The position numbers and the translations under genes are program-made. A stretch of 64,000 bases of DNA, from positions 62,001-126,000 of the forward strand of contig JALRMH010000023.1 of the NCBI GenBank assembly GCA_026119935.1, written 5' to 3'. Each line of letters starts with the position of its first letter. Positions within the stretch are counted from its first letter, which is position 1. This document shows, piece by piece, positions 44,972 through 56,900 of this stretch. Source of the DNA: Endothia cerciana (taxonomy: Eukaryota > Ascomycota > Sordariomycetes > Diaporthales > Cryphonectriaceae). A model generated the notes under the pieces. That model did not search any database and was not told the DNA's origin. It saw only the letters and a program-made list of their open reading frames with translations.

Positions 44972-46453
44972 TCAACCCTGCACTGTGTCGGTGCCCCAGG
45001 CCTGCTGCTGGTACGCCTTCAGGCCCGGGCCTGTGCTGTCCGTCTTGTCCGCATCAAAGTCCCAGCGATCTGGCATGACCATGCCAGCCTCCAGGTGGTG
45101 CCTCACAAACAGCACGGATATCCCATCGCGATACAGCCAGGGGTCCTCAGACCTGTACTGCCAGGCCTCCAGCCTCGTGCGCAGCTCCTCGAGAACCGAT
45201 GCGTGCTCCGGATCTTTCGCCAGGTTCCTCACCTCGTGAGGGTCGCTGCCCAGGTCGTATAGTTCCTCGGCCGGCCGGAAGAAATAGTCCTTGAGCGGTC
45301 GGCTGCCGACCGTCTTGCTCGGGTTCTTGTCCGAGTCCCTGACGTCCTCCCACGTGAGGGACCCATATATGTCGGCGGCGAGGGGGAAGTCGAGCCTCCA
45401 GGCGATGTTCCTGTGATACTTGTACCGCTCGGTCCGGATGTAGCGCGTGGGCCAGTAGTTGGTGCTTTCGTGAAAGGTGTGTGACCCGTACACCTGCTTC
45501 CACCCTGACAGCCCCTCCTCGACCGAGAGCACGGGCAGGAACGAGCGCCCGAGCCTGCGCCCGTCCTTGGATATCTCCGACCCCTGGCCGGTGAAGTCAA
45601 GGATGGTCGGCAGGATGTCCACGTAGGAGACCATGTTCGGGTTCACGGCGGGCCTGCTCCCAGGCTGACGGACGAGCAGCGGCAGACACACGCCGGCGTC
45701 GTAGAGCGTCGTTTTCGAATTCAGGAACGGCGGCCCGTTGTCGCTGAGGAATATCACCAGCGTGTCGCCCGCCAGCCCCTGCTGCTCCAGGCTGCCCAGG
45801 ACCAGGCCGACGCCCTGATCCATGCGGCTTATCGATTCATAATAGCTGGCAAACTCCCGCCGGGCGCCCGGCAGGTCGGAGAGGAAGTCGGGCACCTCGA
45901 CGTCCCCAGCCTGGTACCCCCTCCTCTCCACCTCTGCCCCGAATGTGTCGTCGTTCCCGAACCCGGCCCTCGTCCGGTCACGGTGCGGGTCGATGAACCC
46001 CACGGTGAGGAAGAAGGGCCGTTCCTCGGTCCTGGACCTGGCGAAGAACCCCCCCGCGCGGGCCGCGACCCAGCCCACGTCCCTCGTGCCGCTCTCCTCG
46101 CGCACCTCCCAGGGGTAGACGTCCGCCGGGCCGACGTGGACCTTGCCCACGACGCCCGTCAGGTAGCCGTGCCGCGCGAGGATCGCGGGCGCGGTCTCGA
46201 CGCCGTCGAACGTGGTGAAGTGGTGCCTCCCGTCGGCGAGGCCGTACTGGCCGTTCTGGTGCGTGTGCAGGCCCGTGTAGATGGTCGACCTGCTGGCGCT
46301 GCACGAGGCCGTGCTGGCAAACGCCCGCGTGAACCTCGTGCCCCCGGCGGCGAGCCGGTCCAGGTGAGGCGTCTGGCACGTCTTGGCACCGTAGCATCCG
46401 AGCTGCTTGCCGAGGTCGTCGGCGACCAGGAGGAGGACGTTCTTCGGCGCCAT
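44972..46453 (-). CDS. Sulfatase (heparan N-sulfatase-like arylsulfatase family)
   Basis: 493 residues, single exon. It hydrolyses sulfate esters or sulfamates using a formylglycine made from an active-site Cys. The ATG at 46453 begins directly on the family start 'MAPKNVLLLVADDLG', so there is no signal peptide and the enzyme should be intracellular. Metal ligands are Asp12, Asp13, Asp238 and Asn239 (LSDNGPP). Other active-site positions are Lys104 and His106 (GKVHVG) and His157 (DPH). The modification motif is Cys51-Ser-Ala-Ser-Arg55 followed by TIYTG, with Ala where animal enzymes have Pro. The C-terminal half shows the usual 'SYVDILPTILDFTG' and 'ELYDLGSDPHEVRNL' segments. The transcription factor gene lies 397 bases upstream on the same strand. 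Confidence 0.92.
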   Translation of the reverse strand: MAPKNVLLLVADDLGKQLGCYGAKTCQTPHLDRLAAGGTRFTRAFASTASCSASRSTIYTGLHTHQNGQYGLADGRHHFTTFDGVETAPAILARHGYLTGVVGKVHVGPADVYPWEVREESGTRDVGWVAARAGGFFARSRTEERPFFLTVGFIDPHRDRTRAGFGNDDTFGAEVERRGYQAGDVEVPDFLSDLPGARREFASYYESISRMDQGVGLVLGSLEQQGLAGDTLVIFLSDNGPPFLNSKTTLYDAGVCLPLLVRQPGSRPAVNPNMVSYVDILPTILDFTGQGSEISKDGRRLGRSFLPVLSVEEGLSGWKQVYGSHTFHESTNYWPTRYIRTERYKYHRNIAWRLDFPLAADIYGSLTWEDVRDSDKNPSKTVGSRPLKDYFFRPAEELYDLGSDPHEVRNLAKDPEHASVLEELRTRLEAWQYRSEDPWLYRDGISVLFVRHHLEAGMVMPDRWDFDADKTDSTGPGLKAYQQQAWGTDTVQG

Positions 46454-46850
46454 CTCTTGAGAGTATCACAATCAAGCTATCTAGCCCAATGCGAGGCTGG
46501 CCGTGCCACGCGATGATATTCACTGACCTCCCCACCTGATAACATATACTAGCTTACTTACGCTCGGCGTGTCGCGGGCATACATGAAGGCAGGGAAAGG
46601 CGTAATATGGCGGGAGGATCACACCTTGCATGAGCTACGAATCCGGGAAAGTCTGGGGCCCATCGAAAAGCGGCCCGCGTCGATCGTGCATGTATGTTCC
46701 TCGGGGACTTCAGGTAATTGTTACTGTGGTAGACTATCTTGACTGCACACCAGTACCGCACCAGAAATGTGCCACTGCTTATGCACAGTTCATCTTACCA
46801 CAGGCCGCCGCACAGCATGAAAATCCGAGATCCTTGACGCGCTGTGTCTC

Positions 46851-49800
46851 TCAGACGGACCAGTTCATCATATGCCCGGAGGCATCCTGGAATGCATCCA
46901 AGGAGGTGATGGGAAGGCCGACAAAGTTATTCGGCGTCGTGGATGCGGGCACTGATGGCGGCGCAGGATACACGCTGGCATCTGGAAAGTCGGGCATGAC
47001 CGGAGGCATACCAACGATCCCATTGTGGACTGGCATGCTCATGCCGCCCACCATCAGCGGAAGGTATGTCTGGAGGCCGTCGAAGCTGGACGGGAGGTGC
47101 TTCTGCGGTCCAGCACCGGTGCCAAACCCGCCCATCGCGTCGTTGTATCCAGAGAGCGTCATGCCGTCGTCAAGGAACATCGTCGTGGGCGCAGGGGAGC
47201 CTGTCGCAGGGGTTGGGTACGCCGCCAGCGGGGACAAAGAAGCCGCGGGGACGGCCAGGTTAAACGCGGAAGAGGCGGGCCCACGGTGAGGAACCAGGCC
47301 TGGGGTGCCCCGATCCTCAACCTGGGGAGCTGGTGGTTCCTCCGGCGTTGCGCTGCCTGTGCAAGTTATAGCTTCTGGTGAGTGGTTCTCCCTATCAGAG
47401 ACACTCCTCCTGGCCATACGGAATATCGCAAGCGGGTTGAGGACGTGTTCAGGCGTGTACTGAGTGGGGCTTCCCCAGTCGGTTTCTGAAGTGCCTCCGC
47501 TCTCCACGACAATGAGTGGTGATGAATGTCTCGTGTCTGTCGAAGGGGGTGCTGGAAGGCCTGCCCTGAGCAGCATCTGGATAGTTGCAGGGTGCTGTAT
47601 AGGTCTGTATCAGCAGGGCTTCCTGCGTGTCGTTGATCGCGTGTGGAGGACTTACAAGGGACCGTGCGAGGGAATGGAGCGGAATCATGGAGTGAAGAGC
47701 TCGGATATTCGAATGTACTGCGGTAACCGCATTCATCTTGAACGCCTCCCCCTTCTCTTTCGAACTTCCGATGCCTGCAGAGATATAATGGATGATGACT
47801 CTTGCAGAGTCGTGCGCGACCACGCTGAGCCACGTATCCGCGAGGGCCTCTTGTCCATGCTTCATGGCCTCCTCGAACAGGGCACACAGTGCCATGCAGT
47901 GCTCGAAGCATTGGTCTTGGACGCTCTTCTGGAAGGCGGCCTGCTCGGGCGGATATTCGACCCCCTCACGGGTGTGGAAGAGCTCTTTCATGCCGATCCG
48001 CGACAGGTCGCACATGGTCTGGTGGAAGGTGAAATGGCAGAAGAGCAGACCGCCTAGTTGGGATGCTTCCCTCCGTCTGTATATCGCGTTTCGTGTGAAG
48101 CGGAGGGTGTCCGGGAGGTGGCTCACCCAGTGCTGGAGCTGGGCCTGCAGCATCGCGAACTCCGATCCGGGCAGCCATGGCGGCTGCGCCTGGTCAAGGT
48201 GCTTCACGAATCTGAGAGAACCCGTCAGTACTAAAATCCGAGAGCAAACGGTCGGGACGCCTACCTGAGGACCTTTCTACGTATGCTCACGAGTCGAATA
48301 AATTGACCTTGGAGGTCTAAACATCCCACCGAGCCTTGCAGGCGGCGGTCTTCGGCAGGTATGAAAGGTAAATACGTGCCAGGCCTCAAGGCCTCGACGA
48401 TACGGGGCTGCTGTGAGTCGAAGCTTCGATCGCTACACGGCAGCTGAATCCGTATGTCCTCCTCGTCAAGCAGGGTCAGCTCATCAACCCCGCTTCCGAC
48501 CCAGGAGTCCATTGTATATATGCTCCACATCAGCCTCCTCCTTGCCTCCCTGGTGGTGGCAGACAGCCCTCCTTTCTCTTTTGTACAGAGAATATCGGAT
48601 GAGGATTCGGCGTTGATCTGAAGGGCCTGGGCCATCCTGACGGCAGGACCGGTAAGCACGAAGGCATTGGTGTGGTTTCCTACCCGGAGCTCGTGCTCGT
48701 GGAGGAGAACGATAGCCATGGTTGTCTCGACAGACGTGGTGTTCAGGCCGAGGAATACAAGCTGTTGCGCCTGCCTCGCCCACTGACACCCTGCCGAAAG
48801 GGCCAGCCCGTCGGAGAGTTGAGACTCGTCTCCATACCTGAGAGCGCAGAACTTGGCACCAAGAGCGCAGACCACCAGCAGGAGGGTGTTTCTCTGGTGT
48901 TGATACCACGCGGACGACCAATGCTCGAGGTGCTGCATGACGGATGGTCTGTGGATGAAGCCGAAGGACCGGAGGCTGTGAATGTTGACGAAGAAGGCCT
49001 CCACGAGCTCTACGACGCGTTCACGGCTCCTGGGAAGCTTGTGGGCATGAAGCCATGACGACGGTCCCATTTCTGGCTCAGAAGTAGCCCCTCGACCACG
49101 GGAACTCGGGCTCGATCCCGCGTGAGAAAGCGCCGGCGAGCCTGGGTGACTATGCACAGCACCAATGCTGGATGGTCTACGGGACGACCCGTCAGCCTGG
49201 AAAAACAGAGGGCGAATCCCAAGCAGTAGGAGATCCTCATCTCTGCTGCTCTAGGTGAAGCGGGGGCGATGGAGGGGGCTCACGTCTCGCCCTTGGTAGA
49301 TTCCTTCCCATCCGCCTCTTGAGAAGCCGCCTCCAGCCATGCAGGCGCCTGCTTCCCATCATAGCAACATTCGATGTTTCGCTGCCTACAGCGAAGACAT
49401 GCTGGCCGTTCCCCGGAGCACCGACTCTTGGATGACCGACAACCTCTGCACGACCTATATGTTCGGGAGCGGCGCAGGCCAGCTTGTGTTCTGAGGTAGT
49501 CGCCCTCGACCTCGCCTTTCCGGATGGCATTGTGGTATGCAGACGAGTTCGGACAAGGCAGGTTCAGCCTCGCGCAATTGTAACAGCCGCCGGGCCGTTC
49601 GTCACACTTGACCTAAGACAATGTGTTAGTCTAGGAGACAGCCCCTCATCTACATACTCGGGTTTAGGCGCGCGGTTCTTACCTTGCGCGAGCGGCATGT
49701 CCGGCAGCCTGTGGTGGAATCAACAGCATGCTCTGGGAGACCGTGCGAACGAAGAGTCGAGAGGCCGGTAGAAGGGGTCGGGGATGTGGGTCGGAAATTG

Positions 49801-49893
49801 ATTAATCAGAATGTGATACTACTCACCTGTTCTCGATCGCTGCCTCTCGCGGCCACCTGGCCCGACATCCGCCACATGGGTTGGTGCTCGCAT
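46851..49893 (-). CDS. Transcription factor with two Zn2Cys6 clusters and a fungal-specific middle domain
   Basis: 877 residues from six exons: 49893-49827, 49708-49683, 49612-49284, 49176-48265, 48211-47656 and 47594-46851. All phases close. Introns are 118, 70, 107, 53 and 61 bp with CTRAY branch points. The start ATG has context CACCATG. The first Zn2Cys6 cluster uses Cys24, 27, 34, 41, 44 and 51, within the canonical 'RSRTGCRTCRSRKVKCDERP' style. The second uses Cys86, 89, 96, 103, 106 and 113. Both have the C-x2-C-x6-C-x6-C-x2-C-x6-C pattern. A linker leads into the fungal-specific transcription factor domain (about residues 180-480, with 'FGFIHRPSVM', 'LGAKFCAL', 'RRLMWSIYTMDSWVGSG'). 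The last 200 residues are Pro/Gly/Ser/Thr-rich, as in activation regions. It is nuclear and may regulate the adjacent sulfatase. Confidence 0.9.
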
Positions 49894-52800
49894 GGTGGGG
49901 TATGTGATGCGACTATGTTATGAAGCGATAGTTCGAGGCCTGGTCCCCTAGGGCCGCGTATCGGGTAGGATATTGAGAGGACTCTCGTCAAAACGTGGGT
50001 ACGGCTAATCGCCTACTGGCTGCGTATGAAGCCGTCATCCCTCACCTCCGGGCCTTTATGCCTCTTGAAGGACGAAATGTCGTTGCCTTGTAGATGCCGA
50101 GATCTCTACCTTTTGTGTGTCGATGGTCTTGTCGTAATTACCTAGCTCCTGGGGCGTGTCAGTGGCTGGGTGCTTGAAGCATGATGTTTCTACACCAGGA
50201 TGATTTAGGATCTGACCGCCAAGATCAGTCGCCGAAGACAAGAGGAGAACTAACGAGAGGGCTCACCTGAGCCTTGGCCACTGAGTTTCAGGCACCTGTG
50301 TCTTTGTGAGACTCAGGATCTGACGGGGACTTGGTTACATATGAGGAAGGAAAGAAGACGACATTGCGCCACCGAAAGATTGGGCAGGCCTGTCAGGCGG
50401 ACATTGTCCGGTTCGAGCCAGCGGATTTTATCCGCCCGGGAGGCGTCCAATTGATGTTGTACAGAGTCTCACAGGTGGTAGGAAAGGAAACGAAGTCTCG
50501 TACAAACTCACGGCTGGCGCTTACGATACATTCACACTGTACTTTGGTCAGCTCGTCTGCCTCAGGGTGACTTCGTTTACATGCGGACGCACAAGTGCTG
50601 CATCAACCTCGATCCTTCGCGAAGGCCTGCGGACTGCGATTCGTCTTCTCGGGCTCTCCATGGCTTGGTGCAGACACGAAGGCCATCGCAGTCACCGCCC
50701 TCATCAGCCATTTTCAAGACCTACAAGTCACATAAAGCTTCGCACCTCGGCCAGTGATCATCGTTCTTGCGCCCCTTGCGTCAAGGGGCCCCGGCGTCGA
50801 CTCTGCTCCCACGTCGCCCGGTAGTCTTGAGTCGATGCCGGCTCTAAATCATTCCAAATGCAATGTGGCCTATCGTCCCGCATGGAGTCTCAGCCGGGGA
50901 CACACGTATATGGTGACTAAGGCGGTGTCTCCTGCAGCTGCGCGCGGGATTTTATGCAGGCGACAGGAATAAGTAAGGCCGTGCTGACGTCTCGATCTTT
51001 TGCATTTTCCTATTCGGGTATAAGTCAACTGGCTGCGCTGCCGCGGTCTGCAGGCCCTTGACCGACCATGATGATCGTCCGTCATGGACTGCGGCATGGC
51101 CACAGCGGCGTCAGAGCAGTTATCCTGTCGACTTGACCGCCCAGCGATACAGCCTCCTGCCGCAAGAATGGAACCGGTCTGGAGGCTCGGCTCATCCGTC
51201 AGCCAACGTGCAGATCATCACTGAGATTAATCCACAGGACTCGTCAAAGGCTATTGGGCTGCTGCCGGGCCTGTGGGTGTGCTGCGACTAGATGTACTAG
51301 TCCTATCCAGCCCATTGTGCCTTTACGTCTTTCTTGCACAAGCCACCATATCGCGGCTCCATTTTTTTTTTCATTTTTTTTTTTTCATTTTCATTTTCAT
51401 TTTCATTTTTACTCTTCAGGGGTGACTATCTCCAGTTGACTGGGAGTGATATGATTTGTGGTCAGTATACTGCTAGGGAGATCGGCCTCGCACTACATTC
51501 TGTCTTTGTCATTGCGCATCATGAACCCGATGGACCAGCTATTCAGTTCCAGGCAACCTGAAACAGAGCTTGGGAGGCATGAGATATGGTACAAGGGGTG
51601 CATATGCCTCTGCCTATTCCGTGGTGTCTTTCCCTGCCTTCTTGGGAAAATGGCAACCTAATGGCCATACGCAGGACCTTGCATTGAATGCAGACCTGTC
51701 TGACGAGGTTTTGACTCTTAGTGCCCCGAGATCCAAGTAGGAAAATGGAGCCATAAGCTAGTCCTTTCGACAGGATCACAACCCGTCAAGGTCTGCAATC
51801 TCACCTTCTGTCAGAGCTGGGTGTGACCAATGAAATCCGCTCCTGTGTATCATCAGTCGGCCGATCGTGTGACCAAGCCACCACGAACTCCTCGCTGGCA
51901 AACGCAATAAAGAGCGGCCAGACTGGCGATGCAGCTCCGGCCTGGTCACCAGGCAGCAAACAATCTGAGGGCCGTCGGCAGGATGACGAGCTGCTGTAAC
52001 TGAGGTCATTGGAACATGTCGGAACAAGGGAGGGTTGATTCCCAGCGAGGTGACCATTTTCGCCGCGGTCATATCACCCCCCCCCCCCCACCTTTGGTTT
52101 TCTGTGAACGGCCCCGACTTCTATAGGACCGGAGTGGTTTTCTTACCTCTTTCCGATATTGGGCCGTCATTCGAGCGAGCAGGGGTCCGGTCTATCCACA
52201 TCACACGTGCTCAGTTTATCCATCTAGGTATTCAGCTTGTGCTAACAAGCAGCTGAATGCATCTCTGCTCTGTTGGTAGGACTCGTCTTGGTGTTCGCTG
52301 TTGAAGCCGATCGGTTGAAGGCCGTGGCTTAGCCGAGGTCGGAGGTGCGCTACCTCAAGAGGAGCGCGCAAAGCCTTTCCTGTAGTAACCATACAGACTC
52401 GAGACCTGTCCGTGGGAAGGGGTAACGACGCGACTAGAGTCATAAAGAGGATTCCGAGGCCCTGGAAGAACGAAACAAAAAAGACTGCGGTGTGTGCGGA
52501 CAGTCTGACGCTCTCCCAACTGACCTCCCCGCTTGACAAAACTCGAAAAAATCATGTTGTTTATGAACTTCAATACGTTTGTGAACAGTTTGATAACCCG
52601 CCGAAAAGTCTACTACCGGCCATGATACAATTTCTGTATCCTAGCCAGAAGAGAGTTTGAAGTGCTCTCCCTGGTGCGACGTTCTTGGACAGGGACCTGA
52701 CCGCCGGTTAGCTCTGATGAAGGTGTGAGCGGTGGCGCACGACAGCAATTATGTCTGGGGATCATCACGACGACCGTCGGGAGAGCGTGTTGATGGGGCC

Positions 52801-53931
52801 GTTCGAGCCTCGACTTCACTGCTGGGTTAGAGAACCCGGCGGAGATGGGAGAAAGCCGGAGGCGGTGAATTTCCCAATATATACCGCCTATACTAGAGTG
52901 GCGATTACTGACGACGGGAAATTATGGGCTGAGGCAGTATTCGGTTCTCAAGAAGCCTCTTATGCACGCATGAAAGCAAGAAACTGATAAAGCATAAAGC
53001 GACAGTTAGAAGGCTAGATCTCTGGAGGGACTTGGGTACGAACACCAGGCAAGTAAGTTGTTCTTTACATAACTCCTCTGAGACAGATACAGGAATGGTT
53101 ATGACCATTACTGCTTAATTTATATAGCACAAAAGTACTGGCCACGGTTCCTGCCAATTCCGACACCACAGACAGACACCAGAAAATCCCAATTTGCTCC
53201 GGGCGGGACATAATTGCTTGCGATGCCTGGAGCAATAACAAGGGACAAGACCATCACTCGCGGCGGTGCAGCACCGGCACCGAAAATCGCCTTCCAAATT
53301 GTTCGAGGGATTGCCAAGGCACTGTCAGCAGGCCGGCTTCCTTCCTTGCTTGTGTTCCTGAAGAATCCCAACGGATCCCGAAAAAGAGTCTAAGAACAGC
53401 TGGAGCAGCGGCTCGCGGCGCGACTCGAATTTTTCCACGAGAGTGTGGTGCGGGTTTCTAGTCGATATAGGGACAGGCTTGCTAGGCCGGAAGGACGAAT
53501 AGATGCGAAACGGCCGTGAGCCGTGCGTCCCCAGCATCCATCTCAGGCTCACAAGGTTGACCTTAGGTTTCGACAATTAGTTCGTGCTCATTATCCGTGA
53601 CGGCACAACCAGTATGAAGGTGTCAGGGAGGGGGGGGGGGGGTTCTTTTTTAAGCGATGCTGTCAGGACCAAGCCTCAACGGCCGCCCTGAGGCACGGTT
53701 CGTCATGGCAATCACAAGACTGATTTAAGAGATCTTGATGTGATCTAGTGGTATTGTACAGCAATTTGCCGTGAGCTACAACACATGTCACACATAAGAG
53801 TCTGTACAACAGGTACACCTAACAAGAAGGAAGCAATACTCGGACACCACTGGCCAGCGTGACACTTCCCCATCCGGATGCGAGCCTGTTGAGCACGGCC
53901 GGAACGGCCCCTAACCCATCGAGTTTTGAAC
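49894..53931. other. 4.0 kb intergenic, no gene seen
   Basis: Upstream of the transcription factor and downstream of MSH6. It contains a CATTTT microsatellite (about 51,361-51,410), a C run at about 52,077-52,089 and a G run at 53,629-53,642. Small frames such as 52751-52987 (78 codons) lack support. Confidence 0.5.
51361..51410 (+). repeat. T-rich (CATTTT)n microsatellite
   Basis: Two long T runs followed by five CATTTT units in intergenic sequence. Confidence 0.85.
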
Positions 53932-56900
53932 TCACAGGGCTTCAATAGCTCTCAGCAGCACTTCCAACCCCCTCTCATCAACCTCACTACCCCCATCCTC
54001 ATCCTTCCTGTCCCCCAACAGCGACGAGACATCGCTCAGCACGCCAAGCGGAATATAGCAACCCGTCTTGGCCCGCTCGAGACTCTCCTTCAGTCGCGAG
54101 GTGTGCTCCCACTCCTTGGCCGCGATCTCAGCACTCTGGATGACCTTCTCTGAGATGCCGCACATGGCGGCGCAGTGCATACCGAACGACCCTTCGGCAA
54201 CCCCCTCCTCGAGCTTGTACAAGAACGTCACCCGGCGGTTAGTATCATCGACATGAATCTGCATGCGCCGTGCCGCGATCTCGGGATGATTCTCAAACTC
54301 GGTCGCCAGGCTGTGATAGTGCGTCGCGAAGAAACCTACGCAACCGATGTGGGATGCGACGTGGTGAAGCACAGCCTGGGCGACGGCCACGCCATCGTAG
54401 GAGGACGTCCCGCGGCCGAGCTCATCCAGGATGACCAACGACCGAGGTGTTGCCTCAGACAGGATCTTCTTTGTTTCGGACAGCTCGACGAAGAATGTTG
54501 ACTGAGCTGCAAAGATGTTGTCGTTGGCGCCGAGGCGAGACATAATGCGATCGACCGGGGTAAGACGAGCTGAGACAGCAGGGACGTAGCATCCGACCTG
54601 GGCCATGATGACTGCAATACACGACTAGTAGATGGTGAGTTCATGGCTGTGACAGACGGAATGCCTGGTACAGGACTTACCATGCGCAATACGGTCGACT
54701 TGCCGGCCGCGTTGGCACCAGTCAGCAGATTGATCTTGGCCTCATCTCCGCCGAGCTTGATGTCGTTGGGGATGAAGTCGTCGACGCTGTTCAGCATGCA
54801 CGGATGACGCAGCTCCTCGAATGCCACAACACTTCGCTCGTCGTCCACAAAGACAGGACGGCAGCTCGGCTGGCCGAGCGCTGTAGATGCCTTCGCCAAG
54901 CTGATGAGGCAGTCCAGCTGAGAGATGACCCTGATGGCCTGTAGCCACGTCTCGTTGTCGGTGTCGAACCTCCGGAAAAAGCTCGACGCGACGTCCTTGA
55001 CGATCTGGGAATGAGTCTCTTCCGCCTCCTGCAGTTCTCGCACAAGTTCCTCGAGCTGCTTGAAGTAGTAGCGCTTGACTTGTGCGGTGGCGGACATCTG
55101 ACGCCAGTCCTTGGGCACCTTGACCGCCTTTGGGACTTCGACTTGGTAGACCTCCTTGCCAACGTCGGTGAACTTGAGCTTCCTGCATTTCAGGTTGTCC
55201 ATTTGCTCAGAGAGAAGAGCGTCAAGATCCTTCTTGATACGCTTGATCTCGTCGACACTGCTGTCAAAGTTTTCCTCGATCCCCCGCTCAGGAATGAGCA
55301 ACTTCTCTTCGCGAGCCTTCCTCCGGTCGAAAGCATTTTTCCAAAAGTCAAGCGGCTCTGTGAGGTTAGGCATTGACGAGACGAGTTTGTCCACCAGGGT
55401 ATTGCCCTTCCCGAAAGATTTCATGAGGGTCATGGTGTAGTCAATCTGCTCAAACCCGTCTAGGACCTTGACGAACTCATCTGGCTTACAAGCGCCGGCG
55501 TGAATCCGAGAGATGAGCCGTTCAAGATCGGGCATCTTGGTCAACTGGGACGCAAACTGCTCACGAACCTTGCGGTCCGCGTTCAACATATCTACAGCAT
55601 CCAGCCGTTGATTGATCTTTGTGATGTTGCACAGCGGGTGGCAAACCCACTGCCGGAAAAGCCTCTTGCCGAATGGCGTGACACATCTGTTGAGAAGCGT
55701 GAACAGAGTGCCCTCGGAACCGCCGTTGACATTGTTGGAGAAGATCTCTAGATTGATGAGGGTCTGTCCGTCCAGGATGAGGGTGCCATTCCTGTGAATA
55801 GGACTGTACCGGCTGAAATTCCGCTGTGACAGCAGACTTTTATCCAGCTTCAGGACTCGTAGATAATGCGTCAGGGCACCAAGGGCTGACATCAACAAGT
55901 TCTTGTCCCTTGCCTCCTGGAGAACCTCGGGCCAGACCTGCTCTTGGCCGTTCTCTGGTGCAAAGTAGTCGTTACAGTCAAGCTCCCTGCGAGTCTGGTC
56001 GGATCCCCAGAACTCGCTGTTGGACTTGAGATAGTTCCAGATCGTGGTAGGAGTAGTGTTGTTCTTGAGGATGCGCAGAGCCTTGGCCGAGATGTGCGAC
56101 TTCTCGAGCAGCAGCTCCCGCGGCGAGATCTGGGCCACGAAAGTCTCGAACTTGGTCAGATCGACATCGTCCTCAAACTCGGACAGGAAGAATTGGCCTG
56201 TGGCAGCGTCAACAAAGGCGATGCCGAACGAGGGCTTGCCCTCGGTGGTGGACTCCTTGATCGCGGCACAGTAGACGGCCATGTCGTCCTGCAGCATGCT
56301 CCCGTCGACGAGGGTGCCTCCAGTCAGGATGCAGGCCAGCTCACGGCGGATGATCTTGTCCTTTGCCTTCGCCTTGGGACCCTTGACGTCGCGCTCACGC
56401 ATCTCCTTGCCGAGCGCCGACTCCATCTGGTCGACACGAGCAACCTTGTAGCCCTTGGCAATGAACTGGTTGACCCACATGTCAAGTGAACCCTCGGGCA
56501 CACCGACCATGCGCATGTTGACGCGGTCCGTCAGCTTGAGGTCGAAGAGCTGATGGCCAATTGTGGCATCATTCTCGTACAGCTCGTAGAACTTGCCCTT
56601 CTTGAAGAAGACCACCGTGTCCCACAGGTTCTTCTTGATGTCCCAGTACTGTTGCTCGAACGCAGAGAAGGTCTGTGTTGTAGGCACCCAGATGGTGGAG
56701 GGGTCGTAGTCTGGATGACCAGGGGGGTTTCGATTGGCGTCGACAGGCTCTGCCAGCCAGCGATGCCGCTGTTCTGGCTCCTTATCGCAGGCTCTCTGCT
56801 TCGCCTTGGAAGGAGCTGTCCTGGATTTCGAGGTGAAAGAGCCGGTACACTCGCTTCGCGGCTCGATGTTGTCTGGGTCAAAACGCCACTGCTGAGCTGT

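Noticed and set aside
52751..52987. 78-codon plus-strand frame starting MSGDHHDD
   Set aside because: Composition is plausible for protein, but there is no motif, no splice partner and no homologous text that I recognise.
53120..53371. Hydrophobic 83-codon minus frame
   Set aside because: Isolated, without ATG context or family resemblance. Likely chance.
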